Source: UBA1764 sp045616685 (lineage in GTDB: Bacteria > Bacillota > Clostridia > Peptostreptococcales > Anaerovoracaceae). Taken from it: a stretch of DNA of 64,000 bases. Below, piece after piece: positions 42,973 to 52,228 of this stretch. A program made the position numbers and the translations under genes. The notes under the pieces are model-generated. The model ran no database searches, was not told the origin of the DNA, and worked only from the letters and a program-made list of their open reading frames with translations. The number at the start of each line of letters is the position of its first letter. The stretch's first letter is position 1. Location of the stretch: contig JAZLHF010000004.1 in NCBI GenBank assembly GCA_045616685.1, positions 1 through 64,000 on the forward strand, given 5' to 3'.

Positions 42973-42978
42973 AATAGT

Positions 42979-43518
42979 ATGAAGAAAAAAGTACAACTTA
43001 TGGATGATCTCGCTGTAAAGCGTGCCCTCACCCGCCTATCATTTGAGATAGTTGAAAAAACTGAAGATGTAAACAATATTATTCTGTTTGGAATTAAAAC
43101 AAGAGGCATTCCCCTTGCAAAAATGTTGGCAGATAATATTGAACGACATACCGGTATTCGTCCACCACTTTGTGATATTGACATTTTCTATTATAGGGAT
43201 GACTTATCCAGAGCAAGCGATATTCCAGAAGTTAAAACAAAGGAATTTCCTATCAACATCACCGGCAAAGAAGCTATTATTGTAGATGATGTTCTTTATA
43301 CGGGCCGCACTGCCCGAGCCGCTATCGAAGCAATATTTGCTCAAGGAAGACCTTCCAAGATCGGGCTTGCAGTTTTAATTGACCGCGGTCACAGAGAACT
43401 TCCTATTAGACCTGACTACATCGGGAAAAATGTTCCAACATCGCAAAAGGAAGTTATCAAAGTTAACATAGAAGAAATCGATGGTTCAACCAATGTTGAA
43501 CTTTATGAAAAGGAGTAA
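42979..43518 (+). CDS. pyrR: Pyrimidine operon attenuation protein PyrR
   Basis: PyrR binds pyr leader RNA in response to UMP and also has weak uracil phosphoribosyltransferase activity. The 179-residue product starts MKKKVQLMDDLAVKRALTR, has GIKTRGIPLA in the flexible-loop region, and the PRPP motif VDDVLYTGRTARAAIEA. Upstream in-frame ATGs (42952, 42955) precede the likely transcription start, so 42979 is preferred. Its target element lies in the uracil permease leader nearby. pyrR normally leads the de novo pyr operon; here it is followed only by a DUF523 gene. Confidence 0.95.
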   Translation: MKKKVQLMDDLAVKRALTRLSFEIVEKTEDVNNIILFGIKTRGIPLAKMLADNIERHTGIRPPLCDIDIFYYRDDLSRASDIPEVKTKEFPINITGKEAIIVDDVLYTGRTARAAIEAIFAQGRPSKIGLAVLIDRGHRELPIRPDYIGKNVPTSQKEVIKVNIEEIDGSTNVELYEKE

Positions 43519-43520
43519 TC

Positions 43521-43940
43521 ATGGCAAATATTTTAGTAAGCGGATGCTTAGTTGGCTGCACCTGCAGATATGATGCCAAACTTAAGACTTCAGAAAAGGT
43601 GCTTAAGCTTGCAAAAGAAAATACATTAATTCCTGTTTGCCCAGAGCAACTTGGAGGGCTCCCTACACCAAGACATCCAGCCGAAAGAGTTGAAGATAAA
43701 GTCATTAGAGACGATGGTGTAGATGTTACCAAAGAATACATGCTTGGTTCTGAAACTGCAGTAAATATCGCTAAGATGTGCAATGTTGATTACTGCATCA
43801 TGAAAGCTGGAAGCCCAGCTTGCGGCGCAGGCCTAATCTATGATGGCACATTCAGTGGTAACAAAGTCTCAGGCTATGGAACAGCTTCAGAAAAGCTTAA
43901 AGAAGCAGGCTTTAAAGTAATAACAGACGAAGATTTATAA
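43521..43940 (+). CDS. DUF523 family protein
   Basis: A 139-residue protein of the DUF523 (YbbK-like) family. It shows conserved Cys-rich motifs: VSGCLVGCTCRYD at the start, PVCPEQLGGLPTPR, and KAGSPACGAGLIYDG. Such spacing suggests a metal or Fe-S site or redox role; the function is not known. The ATG is two bases after the pyrR stop, with AAGGAG inside the end of pyrR. Confidence 0.9.
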   Translation: MANILVSGCLVGCTCRYDAKLKTSEKVLKLAKENTLIPVCPEQLGGLPTPRHPAERVEDKVIRDDGVDVTKEYMLGSETAVNIAKMCNVDYCIMKAGSPACGAGLIYDGTFSGNKVSGYGTASEKLKEAGFKVITDEDL

Positions 43941-43943
43941 AAG

Positions 43944-43969
43944 AAAAACCCGGCTTAAAGCCGGGTTTT
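43944..43969. terminator. Bidirectional terminator
   Basis: A perfect stem, AAAACCCGGCTT (43945-43956) with AAGCCGGGTTTT (43958-43969), having T-runs on both strands. It ends pyrR-DUF523 from the left and the V-ATPase operon from the right. Confidence 0.92.
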
Positions 43970-43982
43970 ATCATGCGTATAA

Positions 43983-44420
43983 TTATTGAAGCAGAAGCAG
44001 TGAGAATACTAATGTGAACAAAGCTACTGTTTCGATAATACCAATTACAATGAAGAAATTCGCCGTACCTTTTCCTGTCTCACCAAGCGCATCAGCAGAA
44101 GCTGCTGCTACCTTTCCTTGGAAGAATGCGGAAAGACCAATTGCAAGGCCTCCCATGATACCAGTGAACATTGCTAACGTTCCAGATGCTCCGGATTCAA
44201 CAGCTGAACTGATGAAATTCATAAGAAGGAATCCATAAATCGTCTGTGTGAGTGGTGCGCCAGAAAAAGCTACCATAATAAATGGAGCTGGCTTACCATT
44301 TGCATAGCATTTTTTCCATGCGCCAACGGATGACTGAGCTGCGAATCCTGCGCCAAACGCTGATCCCATTGCGGAAAGGCCAAGTGCACATGCCATTCCG
44401 ATAAATTCTGTACCAACCAT
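43983..44420 (-). CDS. V-type ATPase subunit K (rotor proteolipid)
   Basis: The 145-residue subunit has four membrane helices, a doubled c-hairpin as in Enterococcus hirae NtpK. Only the second hairpin keeps the ion-binding Glu (Glu130 in IGIIETVAL). Thr58-Gln59 (PLTQTIYGF), Gln101 (FFQGKV) and Glu130 line up with the Na+ ligands Thr64, Gln65, Gln110 and Glu139 of NtpK, with similar spacing. This points to Na+ rather than H+ transport. It is the last gene of the operon. Confidence 0.93.
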   Translation of the reverse strand: MVGTEFIGMACALGLSAMGSAFGAGFAAQSSVGAWKKCYANGKPAPFIMVAFSGAPLTQTIYGFLLMNFISSAVESGASGTLAMFTGIMGGLAIGLSAFFQGKVAAASADALGETGKGTANFFIVIGIIETVALFTLVFSLLLLQ

Positions 44421-44431
44421 TTTTCTCTCCT

Positions 44432-46258
44432 TTATTTCTTTATTTTATCTAACTTTTTGAACGGATTATATGCGATTCCGGACCATTCCATACCAAGCTG
44501 TCCGGAAAATTCTAGCAGATTAAGTCGTACGCCGTGGACCACTACCGAAAGAAGTCCCATAACCAAGTTGAGCGCATGCCCAATAATCATAATTGCTGCT
44601 CCGACAATAACAAGTGGACCATCAAATCCCATTGCCATATTGTTAAAGCTTTGTGCAATAGCAAGCGATGCCATACCTACGGCAAATAGTCTGATATAAC
44701 TCATAATGTTTCCAAAAGCACTTATCGTGTTAAGGAAACATGTGAATGCATCTCCAAGGCCTGCTTTAAGTCCTTCGGCAAAGCTCTTTCCCGGGGCCAT
44801 GCCACCAAAGACTACCACCATCAAGAACCCTGCAATTACGACTACAGCAACTGGCATCAGATTAACCTTTTCTCCGATTACCAAGAACAATACTACGAAG
44901 TACAATGCATCAATTGCGAGAAGCCAACCCACATCAGCCATAAGACTTAAGTCTTTTGCCTTCAGTTTTCTTCTAATATTCATGATACACGCTAAGGTTA
45001 GTTGAACTGTTCCTATTATGAAACAGAACTTCATAATCGCATTTTGCTGGTCTGTTGTAGAAACTCCAAAATATTGTGGATAATTAGCGAATGAAGGAAT
45101 TACCAAATTCTTAAGAAGCGGAATTTTCATTGCACCTTCTAAACCAAACCAGGTTCCTGTTAAAGCGCCCCACACTACCGTGCCAACCGATAGAACATAA
45201 AGCAGCAATACCGCATCTGAAAGTTTCTTTCCCTTTACATGGAGTGCGATTGCAACAAGCAGAAAAATAAGTCCATAACCTGCATCTCCGATAATCATTG
45301 CAAAGAACAATGTAAAGAACCCTAAAAACCAGAATGAAATATCATACTCCCTATATCCAGGAACTGTGCCCAAAATATCAAATACCGGAGTCATAAGCCG
45401 GGTAAGCTTATTATATTTAACCTTAGTAGGAACCTTCTCATCGTCCTCATCAGGATCGCACATAGCATATGCAAAACCTTCTTTTGCCGCCAATTCCTTA
45501 AATGCATCAATGTCTGGCTCTGGAATATAACCTGAAAGCCAAACCAAACTATCCGCAGATTCTGCAGTATTACTCATTGAAGAATACTCTTCAACATTTT
45601 GAGCTTTAAGCATTTGATCATTAAAGCTTGGAATATCATATGCTGCACGTGTTAATACAACTTCACATTCTTTAAGCTTTTCATCGCAATATCTAATCTC
45701 TTCTTCAAGTTCGCCAAGACCCTTATCAGGAAGCACAAACTCGCTAGAAGCGAACTCCGAACCAAGTTCACCTAATACTGCTATAACTGGAGTCTTATCA
45801 ATTGGAGCAAGACTGATATACTTGATATCTTCATCTGCAGATAAAATATCAACTGTCTTTTTGTCTATTTTATAAAAATGAAAATCAAAGCCATCATTTT
45901 TTAAGACTTTTACTTCAGCAGGAACAAAATCGCCCCATGAAACCAATTTATCTTTTGCCGCAATTGCATTACCCTTCTTAGAAATCAGTTCTTTCTTTAG
46001 ATCAATTGCGTTCAACACTTTTGCAAAAAGTGATTCGAATTCTTCATCTATGAGAATATCGGCAGACAAAGTTTTTGGAGCATAATCTTTAAGAGCCATG
46101 ACAGCCTTTGACAAATCATTAAACCTATCAATACAAGCTTTGTCGGCTCCTTTTTTTTCAGCAAAATGCACAACGCCTAAATCTCTTAACTGATCAAGAA
46201 GCTCTTCCTTCTTTGAGGCACTTGCTACGATATGAAGCACTTTCATTTTTTCTATCAT
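44432..46258 (-). CDS. V-type ATPase subunit I (a-subunit, stator and ion channel)
   Basis: A 608-residue subunit with a soluble, coiled-coil N-terminal half (1 to about 310) and seven or eight membrane helices in the C-terminal half. The channel region contains FGNIMSYIRLFAVGMASLAIAQ, which includes the essential Arg. The sequence is shorter than the 650-660 of many archaeal or Enterococcus forms, as in the spirochaete/Bacteroidetes type. It overlaps subunit D by four bases and precedes K by 11 bases. Confidence 0.93.
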   Translation of the reverse strand: MIEKMKVLHIVASASKKEELLDQLRDLGVVHFAEKKGADKACIDRFNDLSKAVMALKDYAPKTLSADILIDEEFESLFAKVLNAIDLKKELISKKGNAIAAKDKLVSWGDFVPAEVKVLKNDGFDFHFYKIDKKTVDILSADEDIKYISLAPIDKTPVIAVLGELGSEFASSEFVLPDKGLGELEEEIRYCDEKLKECEVVLTRAAYDIPSFNDQMLKAQNVEEYSSMSNTAESADSLVWLSGYIPEPDIDAFKELAAKEGFAYAMCDPDEDDEKVPTKVKYNKLTRLMTPVFDILGTVPGYREYDISFWFLGFFTLFFAMIIGDAGYGLIFLLVAIALHVKGKKLSDAVLLLYVLSVGTVVWGALTGTWFGLEGAMKIPLLKNLVIPSFANYPQYFGVSTTDQQNAIMKFCFIIGTVQLTLACIMNIRRKLKAKDLSLMADVGWLLAIDALYFVVLFLVIGEKVNLMPVAVVVIAGFLMVVVFGGMAPGKSFAEGLKAGLGDAFTCFLNTISAFGNIMSYIRLFAVGMASLAIAQSFNNMAMGFDGPLVIVGAAIMIIGHALNLVMGLLSVVVHGVRLNLLEFSGQLGMEWSGIAYNPFKKLDKIKK

Positions 46259-46869
46259 ACGCTTGCCTCCTGAAGTTTTTTCTTAGCAATCTTTCCTCTG
46301 ACTACAGCAGCAGTCTGCTGATCACCAAGGTATATGCCTATCACCCTAATATTCTCTTTCGCTTCAGGTATTTTAACCTTTTCAAAAAGGTTAACCCTTT
46401 GTGCAGTAGAACGTAACTCCTTTTCAAGTAAATTTACTTGCTTTCTAAGAGTGCTTGCAAGAGCATCAAACTTTGCAATTTCTCTTAGTTTTACAACAGC
46501 TGTATCAACCCACAACGGATAATCTGCAACATCGTATTCAATATCTTTAAAGCTTAATTCTTTAAATACTGGAATTATGACGCCAGCAACATTCTCAGAA
46601 TCACAGATAACTTTATCTGGCTGTACTAAATTCGACAGTTTCTTTTCCTCAGAGAAAAGGCTGTTTTCAGCAAATACAGCAATCCAATCATCTAAGTCGC
46701 CTATCATATTTTTACGTGCTGCTTCAGTATACTCAAGTTCTTCAATAACCTTTGAGATTACCGATTGCAGTTGTTGTTTTTTTAGCTGTAATGTAGGAAG
46801 ATAACGTTCAAACTGCTTAAGCTTATCTTTTTGAACTTTAAGTTCATTTTTTGTAAGTTTAACAGCCAT
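46255..46869 (-). CDS. V-type ATPase subunit D (central stalk)
   Basis: A 204-residue, mainly helical protein forming the central rotor shaft. It starts MAVKLTKNELKVQKDKLKQFERYLPTLQLKKQQL, the typical N-terminal helix, and ends with a second long helix after FEKVKIPEAKENIRVIGIYLGDQQTAAV. It lies 14 bases after subunit B and overlaps I by four bases. Confidence 0.93.
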   Translation of the reverse strand: MAVKLTKNELKVQKDKLKQFERYLPTLQLKKQQLQSVISKVIEELEYTEAARKNMIGDLDDWIAVFAENSLFSEEKKLSNLVQPDKVICDSENVAGVIIPVFKELSFKDIEYDVADYPLWVDTAVVKLREIAKFDALASTLRKQVNLLEKELRSTAQRVNLFEKVKIPEAKENIRVIGIYLGDQQTAAVVRGKIAKKKLQEASV

Positions 46870-46883
46870 AATACTACCTTCTG

Positions 46884-48176
46884 TTAACTATTTTTCTTAG
46901 GCCATCTTTCGCTTAAGAGATTAGACTTAAGTCCTGTTTCGTTTGGTTCGAAGCATTCAGCTAAGATTTCCCAACCAAGGTCTAAAGCCTGCTCAAGCGG
47001 AATGTTTACACTAAGATCCATTAACTTTGACTCAAACAGTTCGCCATACTTAAGAAGTTTTTCATCCCACTCTGTCATAAGGAAGCCCATTGCCTTTTTT
47101 TCAAGACTTTCTTTGTATGAACTGTAAAGACGAATCATGCCATCCATGAGACTTCTATGATCACTTCTTGTAGCATCGTTAACATTCTGCTTTAAACGAG
47201 ACAGTGAGCCAAACGGTTCAATACGTCCGTTCTTTAAATAGTACTGTCCTTCAGTAATATATCCTGTATTATCTGGCACTGGATGAGTTACATCATCACC
47301 AGGCATTGTTGTTACGCCAAGGATTGTAATCGAGCCAGAGCCTTCAAAGTCAACAGCTTTTTCGTACCTAGAAGCAAGACAACTGTAAAGATCACCAGGA
47401 TAACCACGATTTGATGGAACCTTTTCCATAGTAATAGCCATCTCTTTTTGTGCATCTGCAAAGTTCGTCATATCAGTAACAAGAACAAGAACCTTCTTAC
47501 CTGTTAAAGCAAATTGCTCAGCAACAGCAAGTGACATATCAGGAACAAGTGTACACTCTACAATAGGGTCCGATGCAGTATGTACAAACATTACTGTGCG
47601 ACTCATTGCACCACCTTTTTCAAGCGTGTCTTTAAATGCTAAATAGTCATCGTATTTAAGGCCCATGCCACCAAGAACGATTACATCAACCTCAGCCTGC
47701 ATGGCAATTCTTGAAAGCAACTGATTATATGGTTCGCCTGATACAGAGAAGATAGGAAGCTTCTGGCTTTCAACCAAAGTATTGAATAAATCAATCATTG
47801 GAATACCTGTTCTAATCATGTTCTTTGGAACAATACGTTTTGCAGGGTTTACCGAAGGGCCGCCAATTGGAATCATATTTTCCGTTAAAGCTGGACCGTT
47901 ATCACGAGGAACTCCAGAACCTGTAAATACTCTGCCAAGCAAGTGATCAGAGAAAGATACCATCATTGGTCTGCCAAGGAATTTTACAGTATCATTTGTG
48001 CTGACACCCTGAGCTCCAGCAAAGACCTGAAGTGATACCAGATCTTTATCAAGTTTGATTACTGTAGCGTAACTATCGCCAACAAGTGCAAGGTCTCCAT
48101 TTTTAATGCCTTCTGCCCGCACGGTTACAACGTTACCAACAATAGTTTCAATTTTTGTGTAAACTTTTTGCATCAC
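46884..48176 (-). CDS. V-type ATPase subunit B (non-catalytic)
   Basis: A 430-residue nucleotide-fold subunit of the V1 ring. It carries GGPSVNPAKRIVPKNMIRTGIPMIDLFN and lacks a complete Walker A motif (FSVSGEPYNQLLSRI in its place), as B subunits do. TTMPGDDVTHPVPDNTGYITEGQYYL is the family signature. It starts 7 bases after subunit A. Confidence 0.95.
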   Translation of the reverse strand: MMQKVYTKIETIVGNVVTVRAEGIKNGDLALVGDSYATVIKLDKDLVSLQVFAGAQGVSTNDTVKFLGRPMMVSFSDHLLGRVFTGSGVPRDNGPALTENMIPIGGPSVNPAKRIVPKNMIRTGIPMIDLFNTLVESQKLPIFSVSGEPYNQLLSRIAMQAEVDVIVLGGMGLKYDDYLAFKDTLEKGGAMSRTVMFVHTASDPIVECTLVPDMSLAVAEQFALTGKKVLVLVTDMTNFADAQKEMAITMEKVPSNRGYPGDLYSCLASRYEKAVDFEGSGSITILGVTTMPGDDVTHPVPDNTGYITEGQYYLKNGRIEPFGSLSRLKQNVNDATRSDHRSLMDGMIRLYSSYKESLEKKAMGFLMTEWDEKLLKYGELFESKLMDLSVNIPLEQALDLGWEILAECFEPNETGLKSNLLSERWPKKNS

Positions 48177-48183
48177 AGCCTCC

Positions 48184-49914
48184 TTATTTAACGGCTTTGG
48201 ATTTGTAAAGATCAGTTAATCTCTTTTCCTGATCTGCAAATTCAGCACTGCCCCAAACTGTGTTATGCCAATCGAGATATTCCTGTCTTACCTGATTAAA
48301 GAATGCACGAATCTCTCGCTTTTCTGTAAGATTATATTTAGTCATCAAAATATCATACAAAACATTAAATATATGAACCTGTCTTTCAGGGGAACATGCC
48401 GCATCAATTGGGTCAAATGAATTTTGCTGGAAATAAACAGCGTCTAAAAGTTCACCCTTTTGATAGATGACATAGTCTTCCGCCGTTGTTCCTTCTTCGC
48501 CAACAACCTTCATCATCTGATTAATATCGTTGCTCTGCTTAAGGATTGCTCTAGCCCTTTCAACCTTATCCATTTCTACAACACCCTGATACTTTGACCA
48601 AGAATCAATTGGATGGATTGATGGGTATTTGCGAGCATCTGAACGTTCTCTTGAAAGTCCATGGAACGCACCTACAACCTTAAGCGTTGCCTGCGTTACA
48701 GGTTCTTCAAAGTTACCACCAGCCGGAGATACTGTGCCTCCAATAGTAACTGACGCAACTTTCCCATTTTTAAGTTTAACTTTTCCGGCCCTTTCATAAA
48801 ATGCCGCAATAACAGATTCAAGGTAAGCTGGGAACGCTTCATCGCCCGGGATTTCTTCAAGACGGCCTGACATTTCTCTCATTGCCTGAGCCCATCTAGA
48901 AGTAGAGTCTGCGAGAAGTAAAACATCAAGTCCCATCTGGCGATAATATTCGGCCATAGTTACCGCTGTGTATACAGACGCTTCCCTGGCAGCAACAGGC
49001 ATCGATGATGTGTTACAAATGATAATTGTACGTTCCATCAGTGAACGACCTGTCTTTGGATCTTCAAGCTCTGGGAACTCTTTCAGAATTTCAACAACTT
49101 CGCCTGCACGTTCACCGCATGCTGCAACAATTACAATATCTACAGCTGCATTTTTAGCTTCCATGTGCTGAAGAACAGTCTTTCCTGCGCCGAATGGCCC
49201 AGGAACGCAGAAGGTTCCACCCTTTGCAACAGGAAGGAAAGTATCAATACAGCGAATTTTTGTTACCAACGTTTCATCTGGACGAAGACGTTCTTGATAG
49301 CATTTAACTGCTTCCTTAACAGGCCAGCTAAATACCATGCTAAGATCTTTGCTTTCGCCCTTCTTGTTTGTGATAGTAGCTATAGTTGAACAAACGTTAT
49401 AAACACCTTTTTCTTTAATAGATGTCACTTTCCAATCTTCGTCACTTAATCCAAACGGAGCCATGATAATATGATTAAACAATCCTTCAGGAACACTACC
49501 AATTGCATCTCCGGCATTTACTATGTCGCCAACACTTGCAATTGGTGTAAATTCCCAGTCTTTATCAGGAATAGGGTTAAGATACACTCCTCTTTCCAAG
49601 AAGAAACCGCATTGTTTAGCAAGATCAGGAAGAGGATTTTGAAGGCCATCAAATACTTGAGTAAGAAGTCCTGGTCCAAGTTCAACGCTAAGAAGCTCGC
49701 CTGTGAACTCAACAGCATCTCCCACCTTAACACCGTCTGTCATTTCGTAGATTTGCATACTTGCATTATCGCCGTTAACACGAATTACTTCGCCCTTTAA
49801 ACGAGTATCACCGCAAAGCACGTAAGCTACTTCATTCTTTCTAATGGAGCCATTAAAACTTACCTGAAGCAAGTTTCCGTTTACTCCAATTACATAACCG
49901 GTAATTTTATCCAT
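48184..49914 (-). CDS. V-type ATPase subunit A (catalytic)
   Basis: The 576-residue catalytic subunit hydrolyses ATP in the V1 head. Walker A is GPFGAGKTV near residue 236, and CGERAGEVVEILKEFPEL and LADSTSRWAQAMREMSGRLEEIPGDEAFPAYL follow. The A-type non-homologous insertion lies before the P-loop. It begins 20 bases after the DUF2764 gene. Confidence 0.96.
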   Translation of the reverse strand: MDKITGYVIGVNGNLLQVSFNGSIRKNEVAYVLCGDTRLKGEVIRVNGDNASMQIYEMTDGVKVGDAVEFTGELLSVELGPGLLTQVFDGLQNPLPDLAKQCGFFLERGVYLNPIPDKDWEFTPIASVGDIVNAGDAIGSVPEGLFNHIIMAPFGLSDEDWKVTSIKEKGVYNVCSTIATITNKKGESKDLSMVFSWPVKEAVKCYQERLRPDETLVTKIRCIDTFLPVAKGGTFCVPGPFGAGKTVLQHMEAKNAAVDIVIVAACGERAGEVVEILKEFPELEDPKTGRSLMERTIIICNTSSMPVAAREASVYTAVTMAEYYRQMGLDVLLLADSTSRWAQAMREMSGRLEEIPGDEAFPAYLESVIAAFYERAGKVKLKNGKVASVTIGGTVSPAGGNFEEPVTQATLKVVGAFHGLSRERSDARKYPSIHPIDSWSKYQGVVEMDKVERARAILKQSNDINQMMKVVGEEGTTAEDYVIYQKGELLDAVYFQQNSFDPIDAACSPERQVHIFNVLYDILMTKYNLTEKREIRAFFNQVRQEYLDWHNTVWGSAEFADQEKRLTDLYKSKAVK

Positions 49915-49934
49915 AAATAATTCTCCAATAATTG

Positions 49935-50456
49935 TTACATGCTTAGAATTTGTTTTTGAACTTCAGTAAATAGATTCTTGAATTCGGACTTGCCATCATC
50001 ATACTTAAATATGGTCTGTCTTTCTAAAAGCATCAATTTGATTGCGTACCCATAAAGATAGTACTCGTCAAAATTGTGAAGCCCCATCATTGAATCTATT
50101 CTATTAAATTCAAGTTCTAAAAGCATTTGCTCAGAAATGAGCGGATTTTTTGCAGCCAGTGCAGATGCGATAGTATTCACAACTTCTGCATCCCTATTCT
50201 CCGGAGCAGAACACTGTTTCCCAAGTTTCAGCTTTCGCTGATAATTAAGTTCATCCATTAAAGCATTATAAAAAGTTGACCACGCTTTAAGCATTGGATG
50301 ACTATTATCTACATCCGAAAGATTGCATAGTGCATTATAGGTGTTAGCACTGACGCAAGATTTGCACTGCTGTAAAAAACTTTTCAAATCCATAGGTATG
50401 GTTCCATCGCTTTTTAACATCGGCAAACTTGAAATCAGATAATAGTATGAAGCCAT
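49935..50456 (-). CDS. DUF2764 protein of the V-ATPase operon (probable C-subunit counterpart)
   Basis: A protein of about 173 residues beginning MASYYYLISSLPML, the hallmark of DUF2764. It is largely helical. In spirochaete and Bacteroidetes V-ATPase operons this family lies between E and A, where other bacteria have subunit C, and C, F and G are missing; the same holds here. It is therefore probably the link between rotor and proteolipid ring. ATG 50456 with AGGAG upstream is preferred over the TTG at 50462. Confidence 0.82.
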   Translation of the reverse strand: MASYYYLISSLPMLKSDGTIPMDLKSFLQQCKSCVSANTYNALCNLSDVDNSHPMLKAWSTFYNALMDELNYQRKLKLGKQCSAPENRDAEVVNTIASALAAKNPLISEQMLLELEFNRIDSMMGLHNFDEYYLYGYAIKLMLLERQTIFKYDDGKSEFKNLFTEVQKQILSM

Positions 50457-50465
50457 AATCAACTC

Positions 50466-51026
50466 CTATAATGTTATTTCACGGAAAAATGGCATCAGCA
50501 TATTTGTAATCTCTTCATCAGAGCAGTCAAAATATCCAGATCCATCTTTTGCTGCAAGCTTAAAGCCTGCATTAACGTTTTTGGAAGGCTTAATTTCAAG
50601 GCCATTTTTAATTTCTTCCGCAAGCTCAGACTTTAAAGCATCGCTTACCTCATTAACTTCTACAGCATATTTGGATATGTTCTCTCCTTCTACTGCAGCA
50701 AGAATAAGTTTTGCTAAAAATTTGTCATCTAAAGTTCTCTTTACATCATTAGATAGAAGCTTCTCGTACTCAGATTGAAGTTCAGTTTTAAATGATAGTA
50801 CTGCATCTCGCTTTGCTTGCTCAGCACTAATCTTGGCGCTATCTTCAAAAACTTTGATTTCTTTTTTCGAAGCCTCTTGTATTTTAAAAGCTTCAGCTTT
50901 AGCATCTTCAATCATTTGTGCCGCCTGTTTTTTGGCATTAGAAAGAATCTCATCAGCCTCTCTTTGAGCGACTTCTAGGCCATCTTTCTTGATTGCAGAA
51001 ACCAAATCATTAATTTGAAGTTCCAT
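50466..51026 (-). CDS. V-type ATPase subunit E (peripheral stalk)
   Basis: About 186 residues. The N-terminal half is one long charged helix (EVAQREADEILSNAKKQAAQMIEDAKAEA, then KKEIKVFEDSAKISAEQAKRD), and the C-terminal half is a small globular domain ending in FREITL, as in E subunits. ATG 51026 (MELQINDLV) has a strong AAAGGAGGT upstream and is preferred to the start at 51089, which lies within the preceding gene. No separate G/H subunit gene is seen. Confidence 0.88.
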   Translation of the reverse strand: MELQINDLVSAIKKDGLEVAQREADEILSNAKKQAAQMIEDAKAEAFKIQEASKKEIKVFEDSAKISAEQAKRDAVLSFKTELQSEYEKLLSNDVKRTLDDKFLAKLILAAVEGENISKYAVEVNEVSDALKSELAEEIKNGLEIKPSKNVNAGFKLAAKDGSGYFDCSDEEITNMLMPFFREITL

Positions 51027-51049
51027 TTTGACCTCCTTTACTATATCAA

Positions 51050-52228
51050 CTATTTTGTATCCAAAGTAACCATATCTAATAGGTACCAATATCCGTTTAC
51101 ATTTCCAAAGTACATGCGATTTCTAAACTCATCCACCCTTGAACTACCACGAACAATCATATTCTTATCAAATGTTACATCGCAAGATACCAACTTGTCA
51201 TTATACTGAATGTAATTGCTTACACTCTCGTTAGTCCAACTTGTAATTGTGTGTGCACTTACAAAAGTGATATCAACATTGCTTGACCAGTTAACAGCAA
51301 GCTTATACAAGTCAGTTCCGTTTAAGAGTCTGCACCCGTTAATTACGGTGTATCTTCCGTGATATTCTCCGCCAACATCATCTGTCATGTATTTAGACCA
51401 TAGTTTGCCGAGTTCAAGCGGATTGCAGAATCCATTAATAAGCATCATTGCATCTTCGCTGTCTTTATAGCCAGATGCGGCTGTATAGTATCCATCTTTA
51501 TCTAATGTTAAATTAATTGTTTCGCCAACATTGTTTTGCACGGCTAAACTTGGTTCATAATACAAATCATCAATCTCGTATACTCTTCCGTTTGGCACTT
51601 CAACAAATTGTGACACATATTCAAACTCTGGAAGAATCATTTCAGAGCTTGCTGTTAAGTTTGAGGCTTCTTTTCCATCAATCAGAAAATTAAATCCATC
51701 AGGAACAATCGCTTTAACATTAATGCAATTATTATCATCTACACTAATATCAGACTCAGCATTTTTAGCTCTTACGATACAATAATCAATATCCCAATCA
51801 GATAAAGTCATGATTCCCAGTTTCGTTGTACTTGAAAGTTCTCTAATCGCCAAAGTCATCAGAGGTTTGCCATCAACTGTAATATCATACACAGGTCTTG
51901 CCGAACTATAACTTCCTTTGACAGCCTTAGCCTCGAACTTACCAGATTTAACTCTTTCATAAAAATCTGTTTTTCTGTCAGTCCCATCACTAAATCTGTT
52001 ATCACTAAAGTTCTTTTCCTTAAGATATTTACCAAGTTGTGATGAATCACTAACATCCGTTGCAAGCCAAACTGCATAGTTATCAGGGCTATTACGTTCG
52101 TACTTAACCATCAATCCTCTTACATAAAAGAAGAGCACAATTAAACAAAGTACAATTACCACGAGATAAGTTAGATAAAACTTCTTAAATCCTGATTTTT
52201 TATTTCTGTATCTATCCATTCTTGCCAT
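51050..52228 (-). CDS. Membrane-anchored extracytoplasmic protein, unknown function
   Basis: A protein of about 392 residues, not recognised. It has a basic N terminus, one membrane helix (about residues 17-37, YLTYLVVIVLCLIVLFFYVRG) and a long, polar, beta-rich outside part full of Asp, Asn and Tyr. The ATG at 52228 shares one base with the stop of the preceding glycosidase gene (TAATG), with a GGGGG ribosome site, so the two products are probably made together. Only 23 bases separate it from V-ATPase subunit E. Confidence 0.75.
   Translation of the reverse strand: MARMDRYRNKKSGFKKFYLTYLVVIVLCLIVLFFYVRGLMVKYERNSPDNYAVWLATDVSDSSQLGKYLKEKNFSDNRFSDGTDRKTDFYERVKSGKFEAKAVKGSYSSARPVYDITVDGKPLMTLAIRELSSTTKLGIMTLSDWDIDYCIVRAKNAESDISVDDNNCINVKAIVPDGFNFLIDGKEASNLTASSEMILPEFEYVSQFVEVPNGRVYEIDDLYYEPSLAVQNNVGETINLTLDKDGYYTAASGYKDSEDAMMLINGFCNPLELGKLWSKYMTDDVGGEYHGRYTVINGCRLLNGTDLYKLAVNWSSNVDITFVSAHTITSWTNESVSNYIQYNDKLVSCDVTFDKNMIVRGSSRVDEFRNRMYFGNVNGYWYLLDMVTLDTK

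Noticed and set aside
42910..42996. 29-codon N-terminal extension of upp
   Set aside because: It would cover the divergent pyrR promoter and the upp promoter; ATG 42909 has a ribosome site and gives the usual Upp start.
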